From Sinonovacula constricta (lineage: Eukaryota; Mollusca; Bivalvia; Cardiida; Solecurtidae): DNA of 64,000 nt. Position numbers and translations under genes: made by a program. The stretch spans positions 34,316,095 through 34,380,094 of the forward strand of contig CM017572.1 of NCBI GenBank assembly GCA_007844125.1. The letters run 5' to 3'. Every line of letters starts with the position of its first letter. Position 1 is the first letter of the stretch. Of the stretch, positions 34,524 to 47,822 are shown in pieces. The notes beneath the pieces were generated by a model, which was given only the letters and a program-made list of their open reading frames with translations, had not been told where the DNA came from and made no database searches.

Positions 34524-36007
34524 AAAAAGAAGAGCCCTGCACACAAGGCGCAGTCCCCAACAACCAAAATATCCACCCCTAATAGAGAGGAAATTATAAC
34601 TGTCAGCCCTGAAAGTGTACAAATGGGGGAACAAATATACAAAACCCTATCCTGCCGCAAATAGGAACCGTTTCAACAGGTACCAGTTAGGACAAATGTG
34701 CCGGTGGTTGAGAGGTCAATTTAATATTAGGATAGGTGTGCTGACCATTGACCTCACCGGTCCCTGTGAGGAGTCAATCATAAACCAGGGGAGAATATCA
34801 CTTGGTTATGTGACAACTCAGAACTGTTTCTCACCTCTAAACAAACTAAATGACATGGAGCGGGGTCCCAAAAACCATCAATCAAAGTAGCTCACCCTAC
34901 TCCAGCAAGCGTAGGGATCACTTAAGGGGGTTGGGTGGGGGTGGCACCTCACCACTTCAAGACAACTCTGGCATCGGGCTACTGCCCGAGAGGGACCAGG
35001 CCTCTCTGACTACAGTCTCCGAGGATGAGTCGTTCTCAAGCAGCAGCTCAGAGTCGGACACTAACTCCCACTCTGACACCAGCACTACCTAATGCGAAGA
35101 TGATGCTGACGAATCAGAGACTTTCAATGTTAACTTTAAAAACGCACAACAAAGTAACACACACTCATCAGTCCACCTCTCTCCAAGGTAGCGTGATAGA
35201 GGCGGTCAACCTGACCAACAAAAACATACAACATACAAGTAGCCAGACTTCACCTACTAAACCCCTCACTTCTGATAAAAGCACCCAATTTTCACACAAA
35301 AAATAAGAAAGATGAAGGGGGAATTATACATAGAATCCAGGTCATTTTCAACTAGCTTGGAGATCGGAAGCTCTTTTTAAACACAATACAGAGCACCAAA
35401 ACTTATAAAGCAGGTGTCAATTATGATAGGATTTTAAAGGAACAAATTTGGAATTACTTACAGTTCCACATAAAGGGCCCCCTACATAAATATAGATCCA
35501 GACCTGCCACAGCATGCCACACTTACTTTAGGGTATTACGGATCATTAAATGTGTGTGTGTGTGGGGGGGGGGGGAGGGGGAGGTCTCAATAGTGAACAT
35601 GAATACCATCTGCCAAACGTATCCGAAAGTTTCATCTAACTTATAAGCCCATTCTATTATTCTTTAATTACGTTATTTCCTTGATTGTTAGTCGGTATGC
35701 ACCTCTTCTTCGACTTCATCACCCTAATCATTTCAATCTTCTCTGAAATTGTGTTAGCTGTGTTCAAATCCACCAATAGAAGCTGCCAATCATGATTACT
35801 ACTATCATCATTCACATCATATCACCATTGTAACACATTATATATGCATGCAACCAGCAATTTTTCAGTCATATGGAAATGGTATCAACTTGAGGGATAT
35901 ATAGTGATATATAGGGATGCATTCACTGCAATATCATGCTATGGATATATGATATGAAACCACAACCAGTCTCATTATCCAGTCCTGGGATAATCTTTAA
36001 AATGCCC
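34524..36007. other. Retrotransposon-flank sequence, no intact gene
   Basis: Frames at 34850-35092 (a serine-rich acidic tail, SEDESFSSSSSESDTNSHSD) and 35025-35306 may be remains of the ORF1 C-terminal region, but no domain supports it. A GT/G run lies at 35552-35583. Nothing else is recognisable up to the hexamer array. Confidence 0.3.
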
Positions 36008-38975
36008 TGGTATGGTATGGTATAGGGTGATAGTATGGATATGGTATGGGTATGGTTATGACATGGGTATGGTTATGGCATAACATGGTTATTGTATGGT
36101 TATTGTGATGGTATGGTTATGGTAGGGTTATGGTATGGGTATGGTTACATTATGGGTATGGTTATGGTATGGGTATGGTTACATTATGGGTATGGTTATG
36201 GTATGGGTAAGGTTATGGCATGGGTATGGTTATAGTAGAGTTGTGGTTATGTTATAATAAGATTATTTTATGGTGATGGTATGGTTATGGCGATGGTATG
36301 TGTATGTTTAAGGTATGCTATGGTATGGTTATGGTATGAGTATGGTTAGGTTATGGTGTGGGTATGGTATTAGTATGGTTATGGTGTGGGTATGGTATGG
36401 GTATGGTTATGGTATGGTTACATTAAGGTTATGGTATGGTTATGGTTACATTACTGGTATGGTTATGGTATGGGTAAGGTTATGGCATGGGTATGGGTAT
36501 GGTTAAGGTATGGTATGGTATGGGTATAGTATGGTCATGGTGTGGGTATGGTTACGTTATGGTTATGGTGTGGGTATGGTATGGGTTACATTATGGTTAT
36601 GGTATGGTTACATTACTGGTAGGGTTATGGTATGGGTAAGGTTATGGCATGGTTATGGGTATGGTAATAGTATAGGTGTGGTTATGGTATAATAACTATT
36701 GTATGGTTATGGTGATGGGTATCGGTATGGGTATGGTATGGTTATGGTATGGGTATGGTTATGGTATGGGTATGATTACAGTATGGGCATGGTTATGGTG
36801 ATGGGTATGGGTATGGTATGGTTATGGTATGGTATGGTTATGGTACGGGTATGGTTATGGCATGGGTATGGTTATAGTATATTTGTGGTTATGGTATAAT
36901 ATGATTATTGTATGGGTATGGTATGGGTATGGTTATGGTATGGGTAAGGTTATGGCATGGGTATGGTTATAGTATAGGTGTGGTTATGGTATAATATAAT
37001 TATTGTATGGTTATGGTGATAGGTATGGTTATGGTATGGGTATGGTTATGGTATGGGTATGGTTATGGTATGGGTATGGTTACAGTATGGGTATGGTTAT
37101 GATATGGGTATGGTTACAGTATGGGTATGATTATGGTATGGGAATGCTCTGCGTATGGTTATGGTTCTGGTGTGGGTATGGGTACAGTATGGGTATGGTT
37201 ATGGTATGGGTATGATTACAGTATGGGCATGGTTAGGGTATGGTTATGGTTATGGTATGGGTATGGTTATGGTATGGGTATGATTACAGTATGGGCATGG
37301 TTATGGTGATGGGTATGGGTATGGTGTGGTTATGGTATGGGTATGGTTATGGTATGGGTATGGTTATGGCATAGGTATGGTTATAGTATAGGTCTGGTTA
37401 TGGTATAATATGATTATTGTATGGTTATGGTGATGGGTATGGTTATGGTATGGTTATGGTGATGGGTATGGTTATGGTATGGGTATGGGTATGGTTATAG
37501 TATAGGTGTGGTTATGGTATAATATGATTATTGTATGGTTATGGTGATGGGTATGGTTATGGTAATGGTATGGTTATGGTGATGGGTATGGTATGGGTAT
37601 GGTTATGGTTATGGTATGGGTAAGGTTATGGCATGGGTATGGTTATAGTATAGGTGTGGTTATGGTATAATATGATTATTGTATGGTTATGGTGATGGGT
37701 ATGGTTATGGTATGGGTATGGTATGGGTATGGTTATGGTATGGGTATGGTTACAGTATGGGTATGGTTATGATATGGGTTCGGTTACAGTATGGGTATGG
37801 TTATGGTATGGGAATGCTCTGCGTATGGATATGGTTCTGGTGTGGGTATGGGTACAGTATGGGTATGGTTATGGTATGGGTATGATTACAGTATGGGCAT
37901 GGTTATGGTATGGTTATGGTTATGGTATGGGTATGGTTATATTATGGTTAGGGTGTGGGTATGGTTATGGTATGGGTATGGTTACACTACGGGTATGGTT
38001 ATGGTATGGGTAAAGTTATGGCATGGTTATGGGTATGGTTATAGTATAGGTGTGGTTATGGTATAATAATTATTGTATGGTTATGGTGATGGTTCGGGTA
38101 TGGTATGGGTATGGTTATGCCATGGTTAAGGTATGGGTATGGTTATAGTGTGGTTGTGAAATGGGTATGGTTACAGTATGGGTATGGTTATGGTATGGGT
38201 ATGATTACAGTATGGTTATGGTATGGGTATCGTTACAATATGGGTACGGTATGGGTATAGTTATGATATGGGTATGGGATGGTATGGGTATGGTTATGAC
38301 ATGCTTACGGCATAGTATGGGTATAGTATGGGTATGGTTATAGTATGGGTATGGTTATGGTATGGGTATGGCTATAGTATAGATATGGTTATGACATGCT
38401 AACGGCATAGTTATGGGTATAGTATGGGTATGGTACATGTATTAGTATGGTTATGGTATAAGTATGGTGATGGTATGGTTATTTCATAGTTATGGTATGG
38501 GTATTGTTATGATATGGGCATGGTTACGGTATGGTTATTGTATGGGTATGGTATAAGTATAGCTATCGTATGGGTATGGTATGGTTATTGTATGGGTATT
38601 GTATAGTAATGGTATGGGCATGGTTATGATAGGGTTATGGTATGGGTATGGTTGTGGTATGGTTGTGGTATGGTCATGATTATGGTATGGGTATGGTTAT
38701 GGTGCGGTTATGGTATGGTTATGGTGTAGTTGTGGTATAAGTATGGTATAGTTATGGTTAAGTTATGGTTTAGTTATGGTTATTGTATATGTGTGGTATG
38801 GCTATGGTAAATTTATGGTATGGGTATGGTTTTGTTATGGTAATGGTATATTTGTGGGTATGGCTATGGTAAATGTATGGTTATGGTATGGGTATGGTTT
38901 AGTTATGGTTATGGTATATTTGTGGGTATGGCTATGGTAAATGCATGGTTATGGTATGGGTATGGCTATGATATA
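36008..38975. repeat. 3-kb TATGGT/TATGGG hexamer-based array
   Basis: Continuous variants of TATGGT, TATGGG and TTATGG. Composite phrases such as ATAATATGATTATTGTATGG recur near 36698, 37002, 37417, 37530, 37677 and 38072. A segment starting GGAATGCTCTGCGTATGG occurs at 37141 and 37811 with a nearly identical continuation, so about 670 bp was duplicated. The YGYGMGMV-type frames are artefacts. Confidence 0.92.
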
Positions 38976-41087
38976 GTGCCAGAACTATCAAGAAGAAATA
39001 TATTTCACCTGGGAAGACAATGCGTACCTAGAGAGCTAGTTTGCTCATAGATAAAGTCAATGTATCTATTAGAAAATTTGCAGTTCTTGCCTGATGTTGT
39101 TCAAAGAGAAAAAACTCCTTTTGTTTGCTCATAGGCATACAATTATGTGATTTGGTTCCGGTCATGTTTTAGGCCAAACAGATTCACTTCTTTATTTATC
39201 ATTTACAATCCATTAAAATAATACACCCACTATGCTGTGATAAATATTAATGATATATGATATTAACTGTTTACAACTAACACTGCATAAGGTATGCAAC
39301 ATCTTACATGTAAGTATAAAAATGATTTCAATAGTAGTATAATGTGTAAATTATGTTGAAAAACATGGCCTTTCTTAGCCTTCAATCCTTATTATTGTAC
39401 CTATATGCAATATTTACAAATGTTTAGTAGTTAGATTGTGTTCACATATGATCTAGTCAGTGGCCCTTTGTGTACATTTTATATTATTTAATAGGAAATT
39501 ATTGGGGGGACATTTTTATTTTTTATTTTAATGACTTACTTTTGTCTTTACATTTTTGGTAGACTTTATTTCATTCCATATTGATTATGCTACATCAATG
39601 TTTAAAGCGGCCTGAACACAGAGTTTCTATTTAGTAGTGTTGCAACTTTATGTCATTTACTGAAACTTTGAAAACCACATTCAGTATTAACTGAACTATC
39701 ATGACTGATTACTTAAACCATATATGAATTATGCCTTCCTTTAAAAGATCCTAATGCATCATCAAACTTGGCATGCACATGCCTCATAAAAAACAATACA
39801 GTGATTGGCCAACCAGTTGCATACTATTTGAAATAAAACTCTTAACGTCTTGAACTGTCCCTAAATTTATTAAAGGAAATATCCCAACCCACATTAAATT
39901 TATTGGTTTGATTGGTATATGTGTACATCAAAAAGGTTATAAAATGGTTTGTAAATGCTATCTATAATATCCATATGGTATGTAAATTAAGTTTATCACA
40001 GAATGATACATTTATGTCAAAATTGCTCCAATTCAGCTGTGTCTATCCCCTCTAAGTGTTTGGTCTAATTTGTTATTAACATAATGTTATCTTTCACATA
40101 TATCCCAGTCTAATAACCAAATAAAGCAGTCACTGGTCGGACAATTTCTGGTTAAGATCTGTTATGTTCGCTTGAATGCACTGTGTTGTTCAGATTTTTT
40201 ACTTTACTGCTTACACATCCATTGTCTTAACCACCTTTCAAATTCCAGTAAATTCTTACTAATAAAAGCCAGGATTGTTGTGAATACTAGTGATTGACCT
40301 GACAAAAGGTACAACATGCACCTGATTTAGTCATTATAAGTTAAAACTGTTCTAATTCCAATCAATGATCTCAATTACAGTTGGCTCAATGTTATTTGGT
40401 CTTGTATTCATACCCTATGCCAATAAATGTTCTGTGTGTGTCTATTCTGTGTGTGCAATAATTATGTTCTTGGTTGATACTGGGACATTTTATACTACCA
40501 TAGTGTGTGTAGATGTTGCACCAAAATAGTGAACGAGCATAGAGGAAACATATACCAGACAGCTGCAGGAAACATCAGACATGTGTTCCAAACATCCAAC
40601 AATTCATATGTTTATACAGCCTTAAAAACTGAAATGAACCATAAAGGCTTTATTAGTTCACTGCTAAATTTGTTTCAGGTATAGAGGTAAAAAAGTTATA
40701 CCAATCATTTACGCACAACCAACGGTAAAGTCGTGTTTGCTAATTGAATGTGGATTAACGTCCCACCTCCGGGAATCGTGTTTAATCTAAGATGATACAA
40801 TTAAAGGTGCTAAATGAATCATGGTGCGTGTGACTAACAGTTTGTTTATTGACTGCTGACTGAGTTTGTTAGATGTATGAACTAACAATACAGGGTGTGA
40901 AAGTGACCGTATTATGCCGACGTAATTAGATACTCCTGTTTTAAATATGTGCGTATGTTTCTTTAGGCGGCATCATTATTGCATAAAATTAATGTTAATA
41001 ATAACAAATACCAGAAAGTACAAACACAAAGCATATTTAAGACTTAGGAACAGTCGTAATGGGTCAGAGGTGGTTTCACTGCCTACC
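38976..41087. other. No gene recognised
   Basis: AT-rich, apparently single-copy sequence. The in-frame extension 40947-41087 upstream of the PHD exon is open, but has no recognisable content and is probably untranslated. Confidence 0.35.
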
Positions 41088-41640
41088 ATGTCGGTGAATT
41101 GCATTGAATGTGGACTTTGCGTGACTACGCGGCAGCATGCTATCCAATGTGACGTATGCGAGCAATGGCAGCACAGGTTGTGCAATACCGATAAGTTATA
41201 TATCATCATCTCAACATAAATATTTACACTTCAATAAAGTTACACTTCAATAAATATTCATACATTAAAAATGAACTGGCACTTAACTATTATCATACCA
41301 GCCTTTAATTGAATAGTCCTTAGAAGTATACAATACATATTTGTATACTAATACTAATTATCATAATAATAATCTAATTAATGAAATCATTAAATAATTG
41401 CAATTGGAAATACTTTGTAATATTGTCATTGTATTTTATATATTTCATCATATATAGTGTGAATCTATATATAGGTTTTGTTTTATTACAGGAATTACCT
41501 TGGAGCAGTAAAGAGCAATGACCAGAAATGGAATAGACGTGCCCTGGTCATGCCATGGCTGCAGCGAGCCTGAAATGGAGGTGGAGACTGCGGCAACCGA
41601 GATGATGCCTGAAGATGAAGATCATGTGCCAGACTCATGA
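41088..41640 (+). pseudogene. PHD-finger (C4HC3) N-terminal gene of MULE/FLYWCH type, broken
   Basis: Exon 1 (41088-41190) reads MSVNCIECGLCVTTRQHAIQ then CDVCEQWQHRLCNT. It breaks off at CCG followed by ATAAGT, where GTAAGT would be expected. Exon 2 starts after TTTTATTACAG (AG at 41490-41491) in matching phase 1 and reads GITLEQ, a TAA stop (41509-41511), then RAMTRNGIDVPWSCHGCSEP and an acidic tail to TGA at 41638-41640. Across the join the cysteines give CIEC, CDVC, HRLC and CHGC, a full C4HC3 PHD-type set with the QCDVCEQWQHRLCNTG signature seen at the start of mollusc MULE/FLYWCH-like proteins. In relatives a Tyr-Arg pair follows LEQ-like residues, so the TAA probably replaced a Tyr codon. 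A lost donor plus a nonsense codon argue for a pseudogene. No MULE transposase domain follows; the frame ends after the acidic tail. Confidence 0.65.
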
Positions 41641-41702
41641 GAGAGAGAATTTTGTCTTATTTAAATTGTGTCTCTCAGAAGTTTTAATGCATGCAAGTTA
41701 TG

Positions 41703-41708
41703 AATAAA
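41703..41708 (+). terminator. AATAAA downstream of PHD pseudogene
   Basis: A canonical signal lies 63 bp after the final TGA of the PHD-finger remnant. This is compatible with a former or residual transcription unit. Confidence 0.35.
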
Positions 41709-41778
41709 AAGTACATACACATGAAATCCTGACAAGCACATTTTATATATGTATTACAATAACAATTTTGATTGGCAA

Positions 41779-44030
41779 CATCATAGCTATAATCAATCGA
41801 TTTTCATGTATGTTGTGACGTTGTTGTAGTTTTTACTTTACACAGTTCTCTTCTGTTCTGTTCTGTCTTACATGGCGTACAAAAGATGCGAATAGACTGT
41901 GACGTCACCTTTTGAAATGGTGTGAAGCTTAAATATTAGTTCCAAATTGTTGCTTATGTATCACCTCAATAGCGCATCTGACTGATGATACCGAAGGTCT
42001 TGGGTTCATATCCTACCAGCGCCCCTTGTGGATGATGCGAGGAATGAAGGAGGTACGTGTAAGGGGTGTGAAAGTGGGTGTGAGGATGTGAGTGTGAACG
42101 TGGATGTGGGTGTGAATGTTTGAGTGTGAAAGTGGGTGTGGGTGTGAAAGTGGTTGTGAGGCTGTGAGTGTATGTGTAGACGTGGATGTGAAAGTTTAAA
42201 TGTGAAAGTGGGTGTTGGTGTGAAAGTGGGTGTGAGGCTGTGAGTGTGAACGTGGATGTGGGTGTGAAAGTTTGAGTGTGAAAGTGGGTGTGGATGTGTG
42301 TGTTTGTGTGTGTGTGTGAGTGTAAGAATGGGCGTGTGAGAGTGTCAGTGGATGTGTATACATGTTGGTGTTAAAGTGGATGTGGGTGAGAGTGGGAGTG
42401 GGAGTATTAAAATGGATGCGGATAAGAGTGGGAGTGTCAGTGTGAAATTGATTGTGAGCTTAGTGTGAAAGTGGGTTTGGGTGGGACTGTAAAAGTGGAC
42501 GTAAGAGTGGGAGTGTGAAAGCGGATGTTGGTAAGAATGGGAGTGTAGAAAGTGGGCGAGAGTGTGAGAGTGTGAAAGTGGCTTTGGGTGCGAGTGTGAA
42601 AGTGGGTGTTAGTTTAGTGTGATTATGGGTGTGAAAGTGGATGTGGTTGAGAGTGGGAGTGTGAAAGTGGATGTGGGTGAGAGTGGGAGTGTGAAAGCGG
42701 ATGTGGGTGAGAGTGGGAGTGTGAAAGTGGATGTGGGTGAGAGTGGGAGTGTGAAAGCGGATGTGAGTAAGAATGGGAGTGTCAAAGTGGGCGAGAGTGT
42801 AAGAGTGTGAAAGTGGCTGTGGGTGCGAGTGTAAAAAGTGGGTGTTAGTTTAGTGTGATTGTGGGTGTGAAAGTGGCTGTGTGCGGGAGTGTGAAAGTGG
42901 CTGTGGGTGGGAGTGTGAAACTGGGCGTAAGTTTAGTGTGATTGTGGGTGTGAATGTGGACGTGGGTGAGAATGGGAGTGTGAAAGTGGGCGAGAGTGTG
43001 AGTGTGAAAGTGGATGTGGGTGGGAGTGTGAACGTGGGTGTGAAAGTGGATGTGGGTGAAAGTGGGAGTGTGAAAGTGGATGTGGGTGAGAGTGTGAATG
43101 TGGGTGTGAAAGTGGATGTGAGTGAGAGTGTGAACGTGGGTGTGAAATTGGATGTGGGTGAAAGTGGGAGTGTGAAAGTGGTTGTGGGTGAGAATGGGAG
43201 TGTGAAAGTGGATGTGGGTGAGAGTGTGAAAGTGGATGTGGGTGAGAGTGTGAAAGTGGATGTGGGTGAGAATGGGAGTGTAAAAGTGGATGTGGGTGAG
43301 AGTGTGAAAGTTGTTGTGGGTGAGAGTGTGAAAGTGGATGTGGGTGAGAGTGTGAAAGTGGATGTGGGTGAGAGTGTGAAAGTGGATGTGGGTGAGAGTG
43401 TGAAAGTGGATGTGGGTGAGAGTGTGACAGTGGATGTGGGTGAGAGTGTGAAAGTGGATGTGGATGAGAATGGGAGTGTGAAAGTGGATGTGGGTGAGAG
43501 TGTGAAAGTGGATGTGGGTGAGAGTGTGAAAGTGGATGTGAGTGGGAGTGTGAACGTGGGTGTGAAAGTGGATGTGGGTGAAAGTGGGAGTGTGAAAGTG
43601 GATGTGGGTGAGAGTGTGAACGTGGATGTGAAAGTGGATGTGGGTGAAAGTGGGAGTCTGAAAGTGGTTGTGGGTGGGAGTGTGAAAGTGGGCGTTAGTT
43701 TAGTGTGATTGTGAGTGTGAAAGTGGATGTGGGTGAGAATGGGAGTGTGTAAGTGGGCGAGAGTGTGAGTATGAAAGTGGATGTGGGTGGGAGTGTGAAC
43801 GTGGGTGTGAGTTTAGTGTGAAAATCGGTGAGAGTGTGGGTGTAAAATTGGATGTGGATGTGAGTGGGTATGTGAAAATCGGTTTAAACTTAAAACATTT
43901 ACATTTTCTGTCCCCAGTCAAAAGGGATGCTACCTTTTTGTTAAGTAGAGTTTATCCATTGAAATTTGCAGTTGCAAGGCAATTTTTTGGTTGATCGATT
44001 TAAAAAAAAAATCTTGGTTTAAAAGATTCC
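41779..44030 (+). mobile_element. Composite repeat, copy A: left flank, tRNA-like head, minisatellite, right flank
   Basis: The left flank begins ACATCATAGCTATAATCAAT and contains CTGTGACGTCACCTTTTGAA (palindromic GTGACGTCAC at 41899-41908) and AATATTAGTTCCAAATTGTT. All of these recur in copy C (54684 onward), and most in copy B. A tRNA-like head follows at about 41963-42015. Its A box is deleted (AATAGCGCATCTGACTGATG) and its B box is damaged (GGGTTCATATCC). The minisatellite fills 42055-43880. The right flank, CTTAAAACATTTACATTTTC, then TCCCCAGTCAAAAGGG and TTGCAAGGCAATTTTTTGG (about 43890-43995), matches copy C at 56809-56940. No protein is encoded. Confidence 0.72.
42055..43880. repeat. 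GTGTGAAAGTGG minisatellite, mainly 24-bp units (copy A core)
   Basis: The most regular part (43060-43660) uses the 24-bp unit GTGTGAAAGTGGATGTGGGT plus GAGA, with a 30-bp variant adding GTGGGA. The 5' third is less regular. The 275-codon frame at 42881-43708 (VKVDVGES repeats) is an artefact. Confidence 0.88.
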
Positions 44031-45582
44031 GGTCTTACCTTGTGTTGCCGGACTAGTTTTTCGGGTTCTTTGTAAATAAGTTCGAAGTCAATATTGCTCT
44101 TTTTTTATCCAAAATATCTGCACATTTATACGTAGGCCTATATATCTCAATTAGTTGTGCACAATGTAACTACAACATACAAGTTTATAAGCATTTTTAA
44201 ACAAAATAATATTAATTATAGATTAAAATAAATATATTTGGTTAAATACTAGAAATGCATAAAACGTTTTTTTATAACAAAACTTATCTGCAGAAATAAA
44301 ATTCCTGACAGATCCAAATCTACATCTATCTCAGGTCTTTGTTAATTGAAAATTTGAAATGACCGGTTGGCAAGTGATCAGTGGCTCAAAATTATCCAAT
44401 CAAAACGTTTCAAATGATTATGAACTAACGAACGACAATACATGTATAACTTATTTAAATCCAGAATATGTATCTTTCTATCAGTACTTTAATTTTAGTG
44501 TATATTAACTTAGTTTATAACAACAATACAATTATAACAACTTATCAATCACTTATTTTATTAATAAAATTTAGTCCTATGACATTTCATTCGGGAGCAT
44601 GCCCCAGACCCACTTAGAACACATGTCAAAGCCATCGCCTTAAAAAATTACGGGGAGGCGGTTGTCCTATGATTATAATATATAATATGAGTATATATAA
44701 GCTTGACTTATTTACTTTAAAGTTGTACCAGTGCCTTGAGGTATTTATAAGAAATTTAAAAGAAAAGAAAATGACGCAAAGCGACCATGATTAGCTTGGC
44801 CGCTTTTATCCTGACGTGCGCAGACCACGCCTTATGGAAGATGTAGACAATCAGGGGAGGGAACTATGTTACTTATATCCAGCCACTTCTTCTGTTTGTT
44901 CTTAATTTAGTTTGGATGATTTTACAGTGAAAAATAAATCGTGTATTGTTGAATCCAAGTTGGTTTTTAATCTAAATTGGGGGGTGGGGTGTGTGTGTGT
45001 GTGTTCCGAAACGTATTTTGTCTGTTGCACACCCATCTAGAACGAAAGAATACATCGGTCCTCGATCCTGTTACTGCACCCCCGCCCAGCCGCCCCCCGC
45101 CCCCCCCACTCCCCACAACCAGCGTTTAAAAAATCTGGATCCTGGCCTGTAGACAGTTCTTCTACAATGTTGGTAAGCTAACTTTTTTATGACGTGGTTA
45201 CACTAAATACCGACCGGAAGTAGAACCCGTAAATTTTTTTCTCTTTAATAACAGTCTGTTGCTATATTTTAGCATCATGTTTCCTATTTAGAAGGTAATA
45301 TTTTGGTGTCAAAGGGAAGCTGAAACAATGTAGAATCAAAAGCAAGCAAAACTATTGAACACCTATGCACAGTAATTGACTGATCCACCTTTACCGGAAG
45401 TACACAGTTCATTGAAATTTGGGGTTACCGACTGGCAAATTTAGGCTATGTGTATTCAATGAAACAGAGACTCCTTTAAAGTTACACAATTACTTATTTA
45501 AGGGTCTATTAGACAATGATCGACAATGAACAACTCTTTTCACGTATGTGTGTTTAAGGGGGTCAAACATAGTTGGGTCATG
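44031..45582. other. Intergenic, no gene recognised
   Basis: This contains a repeat shared with 51783-51865 (separate entry) and, at about 45130-45170, TCTGGATCCTGGCCTGTAGA plus CAGTTCTTC, which resembles 61862-61895. Both of these lie about 450 bp before a CT tract. No coding feature was seen. Confidence 0.35.
44795..44880 (+). repeat. Short dispersed repeat (copy 1)
   Basis: GGCCGCTTTTATCCTGACGT, GCGCAGACCACGCCTTATGG and AAGATGTAGACAATCAGGGG align with the reverse complement of 51783-51865, including the final GGGAACTATG / GGTAACTATG. The class is not recognised. Confidence 0.55.
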
Positions 45583-45583
45583 T

Positions 45584-45617
<34 letters not shown>

Positions 45618-45749
45618 GTTCTCTCTATCTATCTGTCTGTCTATCTCTGTCTATCTGTCTCTCTCTGTCTGTCTCTCTGTGTCTCTCCCTGTCTCTGTCT
45701 TTCTGTATCTCTGTCTGTTTCTCTGTATTTCTGTCACTATGTCTCTCTT

Positions 45750-45780
<31 letters not shown>

Positions 45781-45783
45781 GTC

Positions 45784-45874
<91 letters not shown>
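45583..45874. repeat. CT-rich microsatellite with CTGT interruptions
   Basis: Mixed CTCT and CTGT/CTAT repeats pass into an almost pure (CT)n tract from about 45785 to 45874. SLSLSLS frames across it are artefacts. Confidence 0.95.
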
Positions 45875-45879
<5 letters not shown>

Positions 45880-47384
45880 TCATATTCCTTCCATTCGCCA
45901 TTCTTATGGAGTCCTAACGGACGGCCAATGTGATGCTAGTTTGTTATTCAGTCACCATTCAAATGGATATTTGATTTTTTATAAATGATTTTATGTATCA
46001 TTGTTTGGAGAGCCGAAACTAAGTGTTGGATTGTATTGCTTAACAATTCTGTTTTATTGTTTATTTTAAATGTTCCTCTGCATTAAAAATGTGTAGTTGA
46101 CAATGCAGTATATCTTTAACTAATAAATTTTGTACAATATACCTATTTAAGATTTTTGAAAATTAAATAATATTTCAGGTTTCTTTCTTGACTCTAATCT
46201 GCCTGGAGCTGGCAACTCAACTGCAACTTTTCTGTCGTTATCTTTTTTTTTGTTCCTTGACTAACAGCATGATAACTGCTGTATGCATACAAATTAAATA
46301 AAATGCTTGCATGATTCTTTTAAAACAACATCTTATTTCCAAACATTTTTGTTTAGCAAATGTTTATATGGATACATGATTATGTTATTTGTTTGGTTGT
46401 GTTGTACTTCTTTAATGAATATTTCCGCTATTCTGAATGGAAGTTGCTACTTATTTTGATTGTTAAATTTGATATAAACAAAAAGTCATTTGTAAAATTT
46501 AAAAATAAACAAATTCGCAAAGATGAGTGAAGTGAATTTCACTAATGGATTTGTAGTCAGAAATTAGCGCTTTGAAGGATTCATTCAAATACAGATATAG
46601 GAAGACAAATAAGTGTCGTTCACAAAAACGAACAACTTAAACAATCAGCCTAAATATTCTGTAAAGTTATATAGTTTGAATGGACATATGTCCTGTATAG
46701 CTTATCATAGATGATAACTAATGTTTCTAAACGGCAAATATATAGTTAGATTATTGATTTGTGATATTGTCCGCTAGTTGGGACGCGGGACTATAATACT
46801 AGAGAAACTCTTTAAACCATGGATATGGCTTTTAAATTATTTTTTTTTTTCATTTTTTAAATTAAGTATATTTTTAGAATACTCATTAATATATTTGAAT
46901 ATTCATGTTGGCTAATTTGTTTAAATAATACTTTCAAATCTTAGCTTATTGAGCGCCTTCACTAAAGGAATGATATAAAAAATATTACTTCCTCTGTTGG
47001 ATAGCTATAAGCCCATTTTCTATCTATTTTATGCATTCACATTTAGTGTGCAAAATTCTAACGTAATTAAATTTTAAAAAATCATACAAAACATTATATG
47101 AAACTAAGACCAGTATATGAAAGACTAGTAAGGGTACGTGTGTAACTTTTAAATCTGTTCAGTCTTGCTTTTAAATAAAAAGACGCTTATCAACTTTTCA
47201 AAATTAGAGCACATTTTACTATTCTTATTTACATTTATAAATATTCATGAGTGCTTCTTTGCATAACTGGCACTTTACCACCGTGGCCAACCTTTTACTG
47301 AGCACCAGTTTTATAGTTCTATCACCAAGAAAAAAGGAAGTTATAAGCATCTTTAGTGATTAGGTGAAGCGTCTTTATCATTGT
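45875..47384. other. No gene; contains right-flank motif of the CT-core family
   Basis: At about 46680-46815, ATGTCCTGTATAGCTTATCAT and GGGACTATAATACTAGAGAA ACTCTTTAAACC match 47657-47820. Otherwise AT-rich with no coding feature. Confidence 0.4.
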
Positions 47385-47444
47385 AGCCTACACTCCATCT
47401 CGTCTATATACTATTTTTTTGTCCTTCAATTTCGATATTTTAAT

Positions 47445-47522
<78 letters not shown>

Positions 47523-47822
47523 CTCCTCTCTCTCTCTCTCTGTCTTCCCTCTCTCTCTGTCTCCCTCTCTCTGTCTCCCCTCTCTCTGTCTCCCCTCTCT
47601 CTCTGTCTCCCCTCTCTCTGCTTCCCCTCTCTGTCTCCCATCTCTCTAAAATGAATATGTCCTGTTCTATAGCTTATCATAAGGTCCTTACTAGTACATG
47701 TTGTTGAAGATTTCTGTTGTTTTTAGAACGGTAAATATAAAGGTAGATTTTAAATTGAATATGTAATATTTTCCTTTAGTTGTGCCGTGGGACTATAATA
47801 CTGGAGAAACTCTTTAAACCAC
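47385..47822 (+). mobile_element. CT-core composite repeat
   Basis: The left part CTCGTCTATATACTATTTTT (47399 onward) also precedes the CT tract at 62235-62311. The CT array is at 47448-47647. The right part ATGTCCTGTTCTATAGCTTA and GGGACTATAATACTGGAGAA ACTCTTTAAACC also occurs at 46680-46815. Shared flanks on both sides of a CT core imply a repeat family and not independent microsatellites. No termini were defined. Confidence 0.5.

Noticed and set aside
41190..41491. Genuine AT-AC intron in the PHD-finger gene
   Set aside because: The 5' end ATAAGT is compatible, but using an AC end at 41488-41489 gives a frame that loses the last PHD cysteines and stops quickly. The AG at 41490-41491 restores the PHD pattern.
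42881..43708. 275-codon VKVDVGES-repeat frame
   Set aside because: It coincides with 24-bp minisatellite units, and reading frames shift where 30-bp variants occur.
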